Origin: Alphaproteobacteria bacterium | GTDB taxonomy: Bacteria > Pseudomonadota > Alphaproteobacteria > Rhodobacterales > Rhodobacteraceae | Assembly: GCA_030425925.1 (NCBI GenBank) | Contig: JAUHZO010000002.1 | Location: forward strand, 1-64,000 | Reading direction: 5' to 3' | DNA length: 64,000 bases | In this document: positions 7,585 to 19,349 of the stretch, one piece after another | How the letters are laid out: each line of letters opens with the position of its first letter | Position numbering within the stretch: position 1 is the stretch's first letter | The notes under the pieces: generated by a model | The model's database searches: none | The model's input: only the letters and a program-made list of their open reading frames with translations | What the model was told of the DNA's origin: nothing | Position numbers and translations under genes: made by a program

Positions 7585-9180
7585 ATGGCGGAGCGGGCAG
7601 ACTGGTGGCGGGGATCGGTGACCTATCAGATCTATCCGCGGTCTTTCATGGATTCGGATGGCGACGGGATCGGCGACCTCAAGGGCATCACCCAGCGCCT
7701 TGAACATGTCGCAGGGCTTGGGGTCGACGCGATCTGGCTCAGCCCGGTGTTCCCCTCGCCCATGGCCGACATGGGTTATGACGTGTCGGACTATTGCGAC
7801 ATCGATCCGACCTTTGGCACCATGGCGGATTTCGATGCGCTGCTGGACAAGGCGCATGCGCTGGGGCTCAAGGTGATCATCGACCAGGTGCTGAGCCATT
7901 GTTCCGACCAGCACCCCTGTTTCGAGGAAAGCCGGCAGAGCCGCGACAACCCCAAGGCGGACTGGTTCGTCTGGGCCGATCCCAGGCCCGACGGCACCCC
8001 GCCCAACAACTGGCTGGCGATCTTTGGCGGGTCGGCCTGGCAGTGGGAGCCGCGACGGCGGCAGTATTACTTTCACAATTTCCTCAAGGAACAGCCGGAC
8101 TGGAACTTCCACAATCCCGAGGTGCAGGACTACCTGCTGGAATGCGTGCGGTTCTGGCTGGATCGCGGGGTCGACGGCTTTCGCCTGGATACGGTGAACT
8201 TCTACTTCCACGACCAGTTGCTGCGCGACAATGCCGCGAACCCGTCGCCCTGGGCCCAGCAGGCGGTGCGGCCGTTCGAGATGCAATACACCTTGTTCTC
8301 CAAGAACCGGCCAGAGAACCTGGCCTTTCTGGAACGCCTGCGCGCGCTGCTGGATTCCTATGAAGGCCGCACCATGGTGGGCGAGGTGGGCGACAGCCAC
8401 CATTCCATCGAGATCATGGGGGAATACACCACCGGCAAGCGCCTGCACATGGCCTACAGCTTTGAAATGCTGGGGCCGGATTTTTCGGCCAACCATTTCC
8501 GCAGCCGGATCGAGGCGTTCTTCAAGGACGCGCCGGGCGGTTGGCCGTGCTGGGCGTTTTCCAACCACGACGTGCCGCGCCATGTGGGCCGCTGGCTTGA
8601 CCATGCCGAGGATCAGAACGCGCTGGCGCGGCAGGCGGCGGCCATGCTGCTGGCCTTCGAGGGCTCCATCTGCCTTTATCAGGGCGAGGAACTGGGGCAG
8701 GTGGACACGGTCCTGACCTTCGACGAACTGACCGATCCCGAGGGCATCAATTTCTGGCCGGAAAAGACCGGGCGCGATGGCTGCCGCACGCCGATGGTCT
8801 GGGATTCCGGCGCGCCGAATGGCGGGTTTTCCACCGCCAATCGCACCTGGCTGCCGGTGAAGGACCCGCAGCGCGCCCGGGCGGTCTCGGAGCAGGGCGA
8901 CGACAGCGTGCTGGCCTTTTACCGCGCGATGCTTGCCCTGCGCCGGTGCGAAGACGATCTGCGCAATGGCCGGATGGCGTTTCTGGACCTGCCCGAACCG
9001 GTGCTGGGCTTCCGGCGCGGTGCGGCGATCGTCTGTGTGTACAACCTGTCGGCAGGCTCCGTTTCCGTCGATTTGGGGCTCGGGCTGGAACCGATATTGC
9101 GGCAGGCCGCGACCCTGGACGGAACGGTGCTGACGCTGGGGGCCAACGGGTTTGTCATTGCGCGGGATGCCGCAGCATGA
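7585..9180 (+). CDS. Alpha-glucosidase (GH13 family)
   Basis: The 531-residue enzyme hydrolyses terminal alpha-glucosidic bonds of short glucans or disaccharides. The GH13 barrel begins at once (WWRGSVTYQIYPRSFMDSDG). Catalytic residues fit the family: nucleophile D202 in GFRLDTVN, acid/base E267 in MVGEVGDSH, and transition-state stabiliser D329 in FSNHDVPRH. No signal peptide is present, so it is cytoplasmic. It leads an operon of glycogen genes and overlaps glgB by 4 bp (ATGA). The start ATG is preceded by GAAGGA at 7571-7576. It may recycle maltodextrins released by debranching, or metabolise imported disaccharides. Substrate preference cannot be read from the sequence. Confidence 0.9.
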   Translation: MAERADWWRGSVTYQIYPRSFMDSDGDGIGDLKGITQRLEHVAGLGVDAIWLSPVFPSPMADMGYDVSDYCDIDPTFGTMADFDALLDKAHALGLKVIIDQVLSHCSDQHPCFEESRQSRDNPKADWFVWADPRPDGTPPNNWLAIFGGSAWQWEPRRRQYYFHNFLKEQPDWNFHNPEVQDYLLECVRFWLDRGVDGFRLDTVNFYFHDQLLRDNAANPSPWAQQAVRPFEMQYTLFSKNRPENLAFLERLRALLDSYEGRTMVGEVGDSHHSIEIMGEYTTGKRLHMAYSFEMLGPDFSANHFRSRIEAFFKDAPGGWPCWAFSNHDVPRHVGRWLDHAEDQNALARQAAAMLLAFEGSICLYQGEELGQVDTVLTFDELTDPEGINFWPEKTGRDGCRTPMVWDSGAPNGGFSTANRTWLPVKDPQRARAVSEQGDDSVLAFYRAMLALRRCEDDLRNGRMAFLDLPEPVLGFRRGAAIVCVYNLSAGSVSVDLGLGLEPILRQAATLDGTVLTLGANGFVIARDAAA

Positions 9181-11375
9181 CCGAGGGGACAACCGCCGCT
9201 GCGGTGCTGCCGCCCTTCCTGACCCCGGCGGATGTGGATGCACTGCTGGAGGCCCGCCACGACCGCCCGTTCGACGTGCTGGGGGTTCACAAGGTCGGGC
9301 GCAAGGCGTGGTGCGTGGCGCTGCTGCCCGACGCGGTGGAGGCGACCGCCATCGTCGGGCGCAAGAAGGTTGCGCTGGAGCGGGTGCGGGGGCCGCTCTT
9401 TGCGGCACAGGTTCCGAACTCGAAGTTTGTGCACAGGTTGAGTGCAACCTATCCCGACGGGGCAAGCTGGACCTTCGAAGACCCTTACCGCTTTGGCCCG
9501 ATCCTGCAGGAGATGGACATTCACCTGATCGGCGAGGGCACGCATCGCCAGCTCTGGACCGCGCTTGGGGCGCATGTCACCCGGTGTGACGGCGTGGAGG
9601 GCACGCATTTTGCCGTCTGGGCCCCGAATGCGCGGCGCGTGTCCGTGGTGGGCGATTTCAACGTCTGGGACGGGCGGCGGCACCCGATGCGCCGGGTCGG
9701 GGCGTCCGGGGTGTGGGAGCTGTTCATGCCGGGGCTTGGCGACGGGTCGCTTTACAAGTACGAAATCGCCCCGCAGGACGGTGCGCCCTTTCTCAAGGCC
9801 GATCCGGTGGCGTTCGGGGCGCAGCACCCGCCCGAGACCTCGTCGGTCGTGCGCGACATCTCGGGTTATGGCTGGGCGGATGGCGACTGGATGGCGGCGC
9901 GCGGGGCCTCTCAAACCCGCGACCGGCCGATCTCGATCTACGAGGTGCATCTCGGCTCGTGGCGACGGACCGCCGAGGGGCGCAGGCTCAGCTATCGGGA
10001 ACTGGCGCGGGAGCTTGTGGACTATGCCTGCTGGATGGGCTTTACCCACCTGGAATTCCTGCCCGTCAGCGAATTTCCCTTTGACGGGTCCTGGGGCTAT
10101 CAGCCGCTTGGCCTTTACGCCCCCACCATCCGCTTCGGCCCGCCACACGAATTCCGCGACCTTGTCGCCGCCGCGCATGCGGCCGGGCTGGGTGTGATCC
10201 TTGACTGGGTGCCGGGGCATTTCCCGTCCGATGCGCACGGGCTGGCGCAGTTCGACGGCACGCATCTCTATGAACATGCCGACCCGCGCGAAGGGTTCCA
10301 CCAGGACTGGAACACGCTGATCTACAATTACGGCCGCACCGAGGTGCGGAATTTCCTTGTGGCCAATGCGTTGTACTGGCTGAAGGAATACCATGTCGAC
10401 GGTCTGCGGGTGGATGCCGTGGCCTCGATGCTGTACCGCGATTATTCGCGACAGGACGGCGCGTGGATTCCGAACCGCGACGGCGGGCGCGAGAATTACG
10501 AGGCCATCGATTTCCTCAAGGAGATGAACACCGTCTGTTATGGCGAGGTTCAGGGCATCATGACGGTGGCCGAGGAATCCACCGCCTTTCCGGGCGTGTC
10601 GAGCCCGGTGGACGCGGGCGGGCTGGGCTTTGGGTTCAAGTGGAACATGGGGTGGATGAACGATACCCTGCGCTACATCGAAAAGGACCCGATCCATCGC
10701 AAGCACGATCATCACCTGATGACCTTCCCGATCGACTGGTCGTTTTCGGAAAACTTCATCCTGCCCATCAGCCATGACGAGGTGGTGCATGGCAAGGGCT
10801 CGATGCTGCAGAAGATGCCGGGGAACGAATGGGAAAAGTTTGCCAATCTGCGCGCCTATTACGGGTTCATGTGGGGGCATCCGGGAAAGAAGCTGCTTTT
10901 CATGGGGTGCGAGTTTGCGCAATGGTCCGAGTGGAACCACGATGTGTCGCTGGACTGGGACGCAATGCACGGCGCGAACCATCAGGGCATGCAGCGGCTG
11001 GTGCGCGACCTGAACCATCTTTATCGCGACACACCCGCGCTGCATGTCCGCGATTGCGAGCGCGAGGGCTTTCGCTGGATCGCCAACGATCCGGAACGCT
11101 CGCTTAGCGCCTTCGCGCGGTTCGGACGGGCCGGGGATGCGCCGGTGGTCGTGGTCTGCAACTTCACCCCGGTGGAACGGCGCTGGCGCATCGGCGTGCC
11201 CGAGGCGGGGCGCTGGGACGAGGTGCTGAACACCGACGCGGGCAGCTATGGCGGCGGCGACCGCCGCAACGCGCCCGGCCTTGAAACACGGGCGGGCGAC
11301 CATGACGGTCTGGCGCAAAGCATCGAAATCATCGTGCCGCCCCTGGCGACGGTGATGATAAAGCATCGCCCCTAG
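9177..11375 (+). CDS. glgB: 1,4-alpha-glucan branching enzyme
   Basis: The 732-residue enzyme makes alpha-1,6 branches in glycogen. Layout is the full bacterial type: an N-terminal extra module (about 1-110), a CBM48 module around residues 125-225 (THFAVWAPNARRVSVVGDFN), the GH13 barrel and a C-terminal beta domain. Catalytic residues are D413 (DGLRVDAVASML), E466 (TVAEESTAFPG) and D534 (ISHDEVVHGKGSM), each offset by eight from E. coli D405, E458 and D526. The ATG overlaps the alpha-glucosidase stop. The stop is 27 bp before glgC. Confidence 0.96.
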   Translation: MTEGTTAAAVLPPFLTPADVDALLEARHDRPFDVLGVHKVGRKAWCVALLPDAVEATAIVGRKKVALERVRGPLFAAQVPNSKFVHRLSATYPDGASWTFEDPYRFGPILQEMDIHLIGEGTHRQLWTALGAHVTRCDGVEGTHFAVWAPNARRVSVVGDFNVWDGRRHPMRRVGASGVWELFMPGLGDGSLYKYEIAPQDGAPFLKADPVAFGAQHPPETSSVVRDISGYGWADGDWMAARGASQTRDRPISIYEVHLGSWRRTAEGRRLSYRELARELVDYACWMGFTHLEFLPVSEFPFDGSWGYQPLGLYAPTIRFGPPHEFRDLVAAAHAAGLGVILDWVPGHFPSDAHGLAQFDGTHLYEHADPREGFHQDWNTLIYNYGRTEVRNFLVANALYWLKEYHVDGLRVDAVASMLYRDYSRQDGAWIPNRDGGRENYEAIDFLKEMNTVCYGEVQGIMTVAEESTAFPGVSSPVDAGGLGFGFKWNMGWMNDTLRYIEKDPIHRKHDHHLMTFPIDWSFSENFILPISHDEVVHGKGSMLQKMPGNEWEKFANLRAYYGFMWGHPGKKLLFMGCEFAQWSEWNHDVSLDWDAMHGANHQGMQRLVRDLNHLYRDTPALHVRDCEREGFRWIANDPERSLSAFARFGRAGDAPVVVVCNFTPVERRWRIGVPEAGRWDEVLNTDAGSYGGGDRRNAPGLETRAGDHDGLAQSIEIIVPPLATVMIKHRP

Positions 11376-11402
11376 CGGTGCGGCATTCAGGGAGGAGTGC
11401 AG

Positions 11403-12662
11403 ATGGCAGAGACGACAAGACTGGCGCAGCGGGCGATGGCCTTCGTGCTGGCCGGCGGGCGGGGATCGCGGCTCAAGGAACTGACGGACACGCGCGTGAA
11501 GCCCGCGGTCTATTTCGGCGGCAAGACGCGGATCATCGACTTTGCCCTGTCCAACGCGCTCAATTCCGGCATCCGCCGCATGGCGGTGGCGACCCAGTAC
11601 AAGGCGCATTCGCTGATCCGCCATTGCCAGCGCGGCTGGAACTTCTTTCGCGCCGAGCGCAACGAATTCCTCGACATCCTGCCGGCCTCGCAGCGGATGG
11701 ACGAAAGCATGTGGTATCGCGGCACGGCGGACGCGGTGACGCAGAACATCGACATCGTGGACAGCTATGGCATCGACTATGTCGTGGTCCTTGCCGGGGA
11801 CCACATCTACAAGATGGATTACGAGGTGATGCTGCGCCAGCATGTCGAAAGCGGCGCGGATGTCACCGTGGGCTGCCTGACCGTTCCGCGCGAAAGTGCC
11901 TCGGCCTTCGGGGTCATGGCGGTGGACGTGGACAGCCGCATCACCTCGTTCCTTGAAAAACCGGCCGATCCGCCTGCCACGCCGGAGGACCCGACCAAGG
12001 CGCTGGCCTCGATGGGCATCTACGTGTTCCGCTGGGATTTCCTGCGCGCGCTCTTGCTGGCGGATTCAGAAGACACCAATTCCAGCCACGATTTCGGCCA
12101 TGACCTGATCCCCGAGATCGTCAAGAACGGCAAGGCGGTGGCGCATCGGTTCGACGACAGCTGCGTGCGGGCTCCGGGCGCGCCCAGCTACTGGCGCGAT
12201 GTGGGGACCATCGACGCATTCTGGGAAGCGAATATCGACCTGACCGATTTCACCCCGGAACTGGACCTCTGGGACACCAGCTGGCCGATCTGGACCTATT
12301 CCGAAAGCGTGCCGCCGGCCAAGTTCATCCATGACGAAAAGGACCGCCGCGGGGTCGCGATTTCGTCCATGGTGTCGGGCGGGTGCATCATTTCGGGGAC
12401 AGAGGTGCGCAACTCGTTGCTGTTCACCAATGTGCACACCAATTCCTACGCGGTTCTTGATCACTCCGTGATGCTGCCGCATGTGGTGGTCAACCGGTCG
12501 GCGCGGTTGCGCAAATGCGTGGTGGATCGCGGGGTGGTCATCCCCCGGGGTCTGGTCGTGGGCGAGGACCCGATCGAGGACGCCCGGTTCTTCCGCGTCA
12601 CCGAAAAGGGCACCACGCTGATCACCAGGCCCATGATCGCGGCCTGGGAAGCGGCGCAATGA
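11403..12662 (+). CDS. glgC: Glucose-1-phosphate adenylyltransferase (ADP-glucose pyrophosphorylase)
   Basis: The 419-residue enzyme makes ADP-glucose, the committed step of glycogen synthesis. It carries the nucleotide-binding [11 protein letters not shown] loop, [19 protein letters not shown], the [10 protein letters not shown] catalytic Mg region, and a C-terminal left-handed beta-helix ([15 protein letters not shown]). The ATG at 11403 is preferred over a GTG two codons earlier because GGAGGAG at 11391-11397 is correctly spaced for it. It overlaps glgA by 4 bp. Allosteric control by glycolytic intermediates is expected from the family. Confidence 0.96.
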   Translation: MAETTRLAQRAMAFVLAGGRGSRLKELTDTRVKPAVYFGGKTRIIDFALSNALNSGIRRMAVATQYKAHSLIRHCQRGWNFFRAERNEFLDILPASQRMDESMWYRGTADAVTQNIDIVDSYGIDYVVVLAGDHIYKMDYEVMLRQHVESGADVTVGCLTVPRESASAFGVMAVDVDSRITSFLEKPADPPATPEDPTKALASMGIYVFRWDFLRALLLADSEDTNSSHDFGHDLIPEIVKNGKAVAHRFDDSCVRAPGAPSYWRDVGTIDAFWEANIDLTDFTPELDLWDTSWPIWTYSESVPPAKFIHDEKDRRGVAISSMVSGGCIISGTEVRNSLLFTNVHTNSYAVLDHSVMLPHVVVNRSARLRKCVVDRGVVIPRGLVVGEDPIEDARFFRVTEKGTTLITRPMIAAWEAAQ

Positions 12663-14076
12663 CCAGGGTCCTGTCGGTGACATCGGAATGCGCGCCTATG
12701 GTCAAGACCGGCGGGCTGGCCGATGTTGCCGGCGCTCTTCCGGCTGCGCTGATGCCGCAGGGCGTCGAGATGCGCACGCTGCTGCCGGGTTATCCGGCTG
12801 TGCTGGACGCGCTGGACGCGGCCCGGACCGAGGCCGGGACCGACCTGATGGGCGGGCCGGCGCGGCTGCTGTCGGGGCAGGCCTTCGGGCTGGACCTGCT
12901 GGTGCTGGACGCCCCGCACCTGTTCGAACGTCCGGGCAACCCCTATCTGGGGCCCGACGGGCGGGACTGGCCGGACAACCCCGAACGCTTTGCCGCGCTC
13001 TGCCGGGCGGCGGCCGACATTGCAGCCGGGCAGATGGAAGACTGGCGGCCCGATCTGGTGCATTGCCATGACTGGCAGGCGGGGCTGGCACCGTATTACC
13101 TGAAACGCGACGGCACGCCGGTGCCAAGCGTTCTGACCATTCACAACATCGCCTTCCAGGGCCTGACCGACATGAACCGTGCGGCGCAGCTTGGCATCGC
13201 GCCGCACGATCTGACCCCCGAAGGGGTGGAGTATTTCGGCCGTATCTCGGCGCTCAAGGCCGGACTGGTCTTTGCAGACCGTCTGACCACGGTTTCGCCC
13301 ACCTATGCCGAAGAGCTCATGACCCCGGAATTCGGCATGGGCCTTGACGGTGTCCTGCGGGCGCGCAAGGCCTGCCTGAGCGGCATCCTGAACGGCATCG
13401 ACCTGGAGACCTGGTCCCCCGGGACCGACCCGCATATCCGTGCCTACAAGGCCCCGCGGGGCAAGGCCGCGAACAGGGCGGCGCTGCGCGAGGAAATGGG
13501 CCTGCCCGGGGCAGAAGGCCCGCTTTGCGTCGTGGTTTCGCGGCTGACCGAGCAGAAGGGGCTCGACCTGCTGCTGGAGGCGTTGCCGGCGCTGCTGGAT
13601 CGCGACGGACAGCTTGCCCTGCTGGGCTCGGGCGATCCCGGGCTGGAAGCGGCGTTCCGCAACTACGGGCATCGCAACGTCGCGGTGCGCATCGGCTATG
13701 ACGAGGCGCTGTCGCACCGCATGATGGCCGGTGGCGACGCGATTGTCGTGCCGTCGCGGTTCGAACCCTGCGGGCTGACCCAGCTTTACGGTCTGCGCTA
13801 CGGCACCGTGCCGCTGGTCGCACTGACCGGCGGGCTGGCGGATACGGTGATCCCGGCCACCCCGGCCACGATGGCGCGGCAGGTGGCCACGGGGCTGCAG
13901 TTTCACCCGGTGACCGCCGGTGCGCTGTCAAATGCTCTGACCCGGCTTTGCGACCTTTTCCAAAGCCCCGCAATGTGGTCAAAGATGCAGCGCAATGCGA
14001 TGGCGCAACCGGTGGACTGGGGACCGTCCGCCGCGGCCTATGCAGCGCTTTACGCGACCCTGGCAACAACGGCCTG

Positions 14077-14077
<1 letters not shown>
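12659..14077 (+). CDS. glgA: Glycogen synthase (ADP-glucose:glycogen glucosyltransferase, GT5)
   Basis: The 472-residue product has the ADP-glucose-binding KTGGLADV motif at residues 16-23, the GT5 DWQAG segment near 140, and the C-terminal Rossmann domain with VSRLTEQKG and the retaining-enzyme motif [14 protein letters not shown]. It elongates glycogen with the ADP-glucose from GlgC. The start overlaps glgC (ATGA), and the stop shares one base with the glgX start (TGATG). Normal length, no lesions seen. Confidence 0.96.
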
Positions 14078-16212
<2,135 letters not shown>

Positions 16213-16241
16213 CCGGCATTGCAGCCGGCGCGCGACGGGGA

Positions 16242-16258
16242 GGGGCGGTTTCCGCCCC
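16242..16258 (+). terminator. GC hairpin after glgX
   Basis: GGGGCGG, a TTT loop and CCGCCCC form a perfect 7-bp stem 29 bp after the glgX stop. There is no T-run after it, so it is at best a weak intrinsic terminator, but it sits at the operon end before the LacI promoter. Confidence 0.5.
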
Positions 16259-16362
16259 GGATCTCCGGTCCATAAGCGCATGGCCGATCCGCCATTGGAA
16301 CAGCTGCCATACCCGCCCGCGGAACTGACACGGGCGCGTTACAAGAATCGTCTATTCCTGTA

Positions 16363-16380
16363 TGTGGAAACGTTTTCACA
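16363..16380. promoter_or_regulatory. LacI-family operator in front of the lacI-type gene
   Basis: The 18-bp site TGTGGAAACGTTTTCACA is palindromic with one mismatched pair and has the central CG step typical of LacI-family operators (AAACG/CGTTT). Its right end runs into three tandem TTCACAC repeats. It lies about 30 bp before the repressor gene, so autorepression and repression of the transporter operon are likely. Confidence 0.7.
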
Positions 16381-16404
16381 CAGGTTCACACGGGTTCACA
16401 CAGG
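16375..16404 (+). repeat. Three tandem 10-bp repeats TTCACACRGG
   Basis: TTCACACAGG, TTCACACGGG and TTCACACAGG follow without gaps. The first starts inside the right half of the LacI operator, so each repeat resembles an operator half-site. They end six bases before the regulator's start codon, where a ribosome site would normally be; no SD sequence is visible. Confidence 0.75.
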
Positions 16405-16410
16405 TCCGGC

Positions 16411-17514
16411 ATGCCGTCAGGAATCACCATCAAGGATGTCGCCCGCGAAGCGGGGTGCGGCGTGGCCACCGTCAGCCGGGTCCTGAACGACAGCGGTCCG
16501 GCCAGTGCCGAGACGCGCAAACGCGTGCTGGACGCTGCCGCGCGCCTGAAGTTCTCGTTCAGCGATGTCGGTCGGTCGCTGCAAAGCAGACAGACGCGGG
16601 CGATCGGATGCCTTGTTCCGTCGCTTGTGAACCCGGTCTTTGCCGAAGCGGTTCAGGAATTGCAGGCCTGCGCGCTGGAGCGTGGCTTTCACGTGCTGCT
16701 CATGTGCTCGAACTACGATCCGGCTCTCGAAGCCGAAGCCATGCGCATCCTGCTGGCCAAGCGGGTGGACGGCATGATCCTGACCCTGAGCGCCGCGTCC
16801 GACTGTGCCGAGCTGGCCACCGTGCAGGACCGCAACATCCCGGCCTGCATGATGTACAACACGCCCGTCCCGGGCGTGCCCAGCGCCTTTGTCGACAATC
16901 GCAGCGCGGCGCGCGACGTGGCCGGCGAATTTGCGCGCGCCGGGCATCGCCGGGTCGGATTCCTGGCGCTGCGGTTCGGGTCGTCGGACCGCGCGCGGGA
17001 ACGCTATGAGGGATTTCTAGAAGGGTGCCGGGCGATGGGCATGGACGATCCCGTGCTGGTCGAGGTGGACGAGGCGATCCGCTTCGAGGACGTGAACCTT
17101 CAAAGGCTCTTGTCCGGAGACCGCGCCCTGACCGGCTTGTTCGCCTCTAACGACTATCTGGCGCTTTCGGTCATCTCTGCCGTGCACGATCTTGGCCTGA
17201 CGGTGCCTGGCGATGTCTCGGTTGTCGGCTTTGACGGCATCGCCATCGGCCGCGCCTTTCGCCCGTCGCTGGCGACCATCGTCACCGATGCGCGCGAGAT
17301 GGGGCGGATCGCCGCCGACACTGTCATCGAGATGATCACAACACAGGATATGCCGGTGCCCGAGCTGTCGGGCCTGGCCTACAGCTTCCGTCGCGGCGAG
17401 AGCCTTGGTTCTCCTCGCGGCGGTCGAACGGACGACGGGGAAGTTGCAGCTTCCCCGACGCCCTCATGTCACCCGAAACGGAACAGCACTGTCCCCAAGG
17501 AGCAACAATCATGA
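16411..17514 (+). CDS. LacI-family transcriptional repressor
   Basis: The 367-residue protein has the N-terminal LacI helix-turn-helix (ITIKDVAREAGCGVATVSRV, residues 5-24) and hinge, followed by a periplasmic-binding-protein-like effector domain (AIGCLVPSLVNPVFAEAVQE from residue 64; VVGFDGIAIGRAFRPSLATI late). The last 30 residues are a hydrophilic tail rich in P, S and K beyond the usual end. The final codons contain the ribosome site of the next gene and the stop overlaps its ATG (ATGA), so repressor and binding protein are translated together. The natural effector is unknown; a compound carried by the transporter, perhaps a phosphodiester, is a reasonable guess. Confidence 0.9.
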   Translation: MPSGITIKDVAREAGCGVATVSRVLNDSGPASAETRKRVLDAAARLKFSFSDVGRSLQSRQTRAIGCLVPSLVNPVFAEAVQELQACALERGFHVLLMCSNYDPALEAEAMRILLAKRVDGMILTLSAASDCAELATVQDRNIPACMMYNTPVPGVPSAFVDNRSAARDVAGEFARAGHRRVGFLALRFGSSDRARERYEGFLEGCRAMGMDDPVLVEVDEAIRFEDVNLQRLLSGDRALTGLFASNDYLALSVISAVHDLGLTVPGDVSVVGFDGIAIGRAFRPSLATIVTDAREMGRIAADTVIEMITTQDMPVPELSGLAYSFRRGESLGSPRGGRTDDGEVAASPTPSCHPKRNSTVPKEQQS

Positions 17515-18506
17515 AGTCTTATCTCCCCGCCGGCCTCGTGGCAATCGCGGTCGCCGCCCCCGCCTTCGCCGAAGACGCCGTCTGCTACAACTGCCCGCCG
17601 CAATGGGCCGACTGGGCGTCGATGCTCGAAGCGATCGACGAAAAACTGGACATCCAGATGCCGCATGACAACAAGAACTCGGGCCAGACCCTCAGCCAGC
17701 TGCTGGCCGAGCGTGAGGCACCGGTTGCCGATGTGGCCTATTATGGCGTGACCACCGGCATCAAGGCCGGCAACGAAGGCGTGGCCGAGGCCTACAAGCC
17801 CGCCGGTTTCGAGGACATCGCCGAAGGCCTGAAAGACCCCGAAGGCAAGTGGTTCGCCATCCATTTCGGCACGCTGGGCTTCTTCGTCAATGTCGACGCC
17901 CTGGGCGGCGCCGAGGTGCCGCAGTGCTTTGCCGATCTGACCAAGCCGGAGTACAACGGCATGGTCGGCTATCTCGATCCGTCGTCGGCCTTTGTCGGCT
18001 ATGCCGGCGCCGTGGCCGTGAACATGGCCTTTGGCGGCGACCTGGGCAATTTCGATCCGGCGATCAGCTATTTCCAGGACCTGGCCAAGAACAACCCGAT
18101 CGTGCCCAAGCAGACCTCGTATGCGCGCGTCGTCTCGGGCGAGATCCCGATCCTGTTCGACTATGACTTCAACGCCTATCGCGGCAAGTACGAAGAAGAC
18201 GGCACCTTCGAATTCGTCCTGCCCTGCGAAGGCTCGGTCCGCGTGCCTTACGTGATGAGCCTGGTCAAGAACGGCCCGAACCCGGAGCTGGGCAAGCGCG
18301 TGCTTGACTTCATCCTGTCGGACGAAGGCCAGGCGATCTGGACCAACGCCTATCTGCAGCCGGCCCGCCCGGTCGAGCTGCCGGAAGAGGTGGCGTCGAA
18401 GTTCCTGCCCGCGTCGGAATACGAACGCGCCGTGGCCGTCGACTATGCCGCCATGGAAAAGGCACAGGCCGCCTTTGGCGAGCGCTATCTCGCCGAAGTC
18501 CAGTAA
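17511..18506 (+). CDS. ABC transporter substrate-binding protein (iron/polyamine/phosphonate-type class)
   Basis: The 331-residue product has a signal peptide (MKSYLPAGLVAIAVAAPAFA) and a single extracellular solute-binding domain like those of Fe3+, thiamine and 2-aminoethylphosphonate importers. The mature start AVCYNCPPQWADW has a CxxC-like pair C23/C26. AAGGAG at 17498-17503, inside the repressor gene, is its ribosome site. It heads an ABC operon ending with a phosphodiesterase. The solute is not identifiable from sequence; the phosphodiesterase suggests an organophosphate. A hairpin after the stop probably reduces expression of the permeases relative to this protein. Confidence 0.85.
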   Translation: MKSYLPAGLVAIAVAAPAFAEDAVCYNCPPQWADWASMLEAIDEKLDIQMPHDNKNSGQTLSQLLAEREAPVADVAYYGVTTGIKAGNEGVAEAYKPAGFEDIAEGLKDPEGKWFAIHFGTLGFFVNVDALGGAEVPQCFADLTKPEYNGMVGYLDPSSAFVGYAGAVAVNMAFGGDLGNFDPAISYFQDLAKNNPIVPKQTSYARVVSGEIPILFDYDFNAYRGKYEEDGTFEFVLPCEGSVRVPYVMSLVKNGPNPELGKRVLDFILSDEGQAIWTNAYLQPARPVELPEEVASKFLPASEYERAVAVDYAAMEKAQAAFGERYLAEVQ

Positions 18507-18514
18507 TCCGGAGA

Positions 18515-18536
18515 GGGGGCGGTTCAGGCCGCCCCC
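18515..18536 (+). terminator. Intra-operon hairpin after the binding-protein gene
   Basis: GGGGGCGG and CCGCCCCC form a perfect 8-bp stem with a TTCAGG loop in the 38-bp gap between the binding protein and the first permease. No T-run follows. Such stems commonly stabilise the upstream message so the binding protein is made in excess. Confidence 0.55.
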
Positions 18537-18544
18537 GCCACGCC

Positions 18545-19348
18545 ATGACCGACCGTCTGTTTGTCACCCTCTGTCTTGTGCCGCTGGCGATCTTTTCGCT
18601 GGCCTTTCTGGCCTTGCCGCTGGGGCGGCTGTTCATGGGAGCCGTCGAAGGCGAGGCCGGCTGGGGGGTGTACCTGCAGATCCTCACCACGCCGCGCTAC
18701 CTGTCGACGCTGGTGCAGACCGTGATCATCTCGGTTCTGGTGACCGTTGCGGCGCTGGCAGTGTCGACCACGGCGGGGCTGTTTCTGACCCGCAACCGTT
18801 TTGCCGGCCGTGGTCTGCTGATTTCGATCCTGACCCTGCCGCTGGCCTTTCCGGGCGTGGTGGTGGGGTTCATGATCATCCTTCTGGGCGGGCGACAGGG
18901 GCTGATCAACCAGATTGTCCCCGGCCATGTGGTCTTTGCCTATTCCTCACTGGGGCTGTTTCTGGGCTATCTCTATTTCTCGATCCCGCGTGTCCTGCTG
19001 ACCGTGATGGCGGCGGCCGAAAAGCTCGACCCGGCGCTGGAAGAAGCCGCGCGCACGCTGGGGGCCGGTCCGGCCCGGGTCTTGCGCGACGTGATCCTGC
19101 CGGGCATCGCACCGTCGCTGGTGGCCTCGGGCGCCATCGCCTTTGCCACCGCCATGGGCGCCTTCGGGACGGCGTTCACGCTGGCCACCAATATCGACGT
19201 GCTGCCCATGGTGATCTACACCGAGTTCACGTTGCAGGCGAACATCGCCATGGCCTCGGCTCTTTCGGTGATCCTGGGGCTGGTCACCTGGGTTCTTCTG
19301 GTGCTGGCTCGCAGCTATGCGGGCACCACCGTGGCGGCAGGGGGCTGA
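18545..19348 (+). CDS. ABC transporter permease 1
   Basis: The 267-residue membrane protein has about six hydrophobic helices and an EAA loop (EEAARTLGAGPARVLRDVIL followed by PG). It resembles the PotB/PhnU class of inner-membrane permeases that pair with a PotC-like partner. The next permease begins one base after its stop, indicating stoichiometric expression. Substrate as for the binding protein. Confidence 0.88.
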   Translation: MTDRLFVTLCLVPLAIFSLAFLALPLGRLFMGAVEGEAGWGVYLQILTTPRYLSTLVQTVIISVLVTVAALAVSTTAGLFLTRNRFAGRGLLISILTLPLAFPGVVVGFMIILLGGRQGLINQIVPGHVVFAYSSLGLFLGYLYFSIPRVLLTVMAAAEKLDPALEEAARTLGAGPARVLRDVILPGIAPSLVASGAIAFATAMGAFGTAFTLATNIDVLPMVIYTEFTLQANIAMASALSVILGLVTWVLLVLARSYAGTTVAAGG

Positions 19349-19349
19349 G

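Noticed and set aside
8919-11843. Open frame of over 950 codons on the minus strand opposite glgB and glgC
   Set aside because: Shadow of the two well-supported glycogen genes; no recognisable domain or ribosome site.
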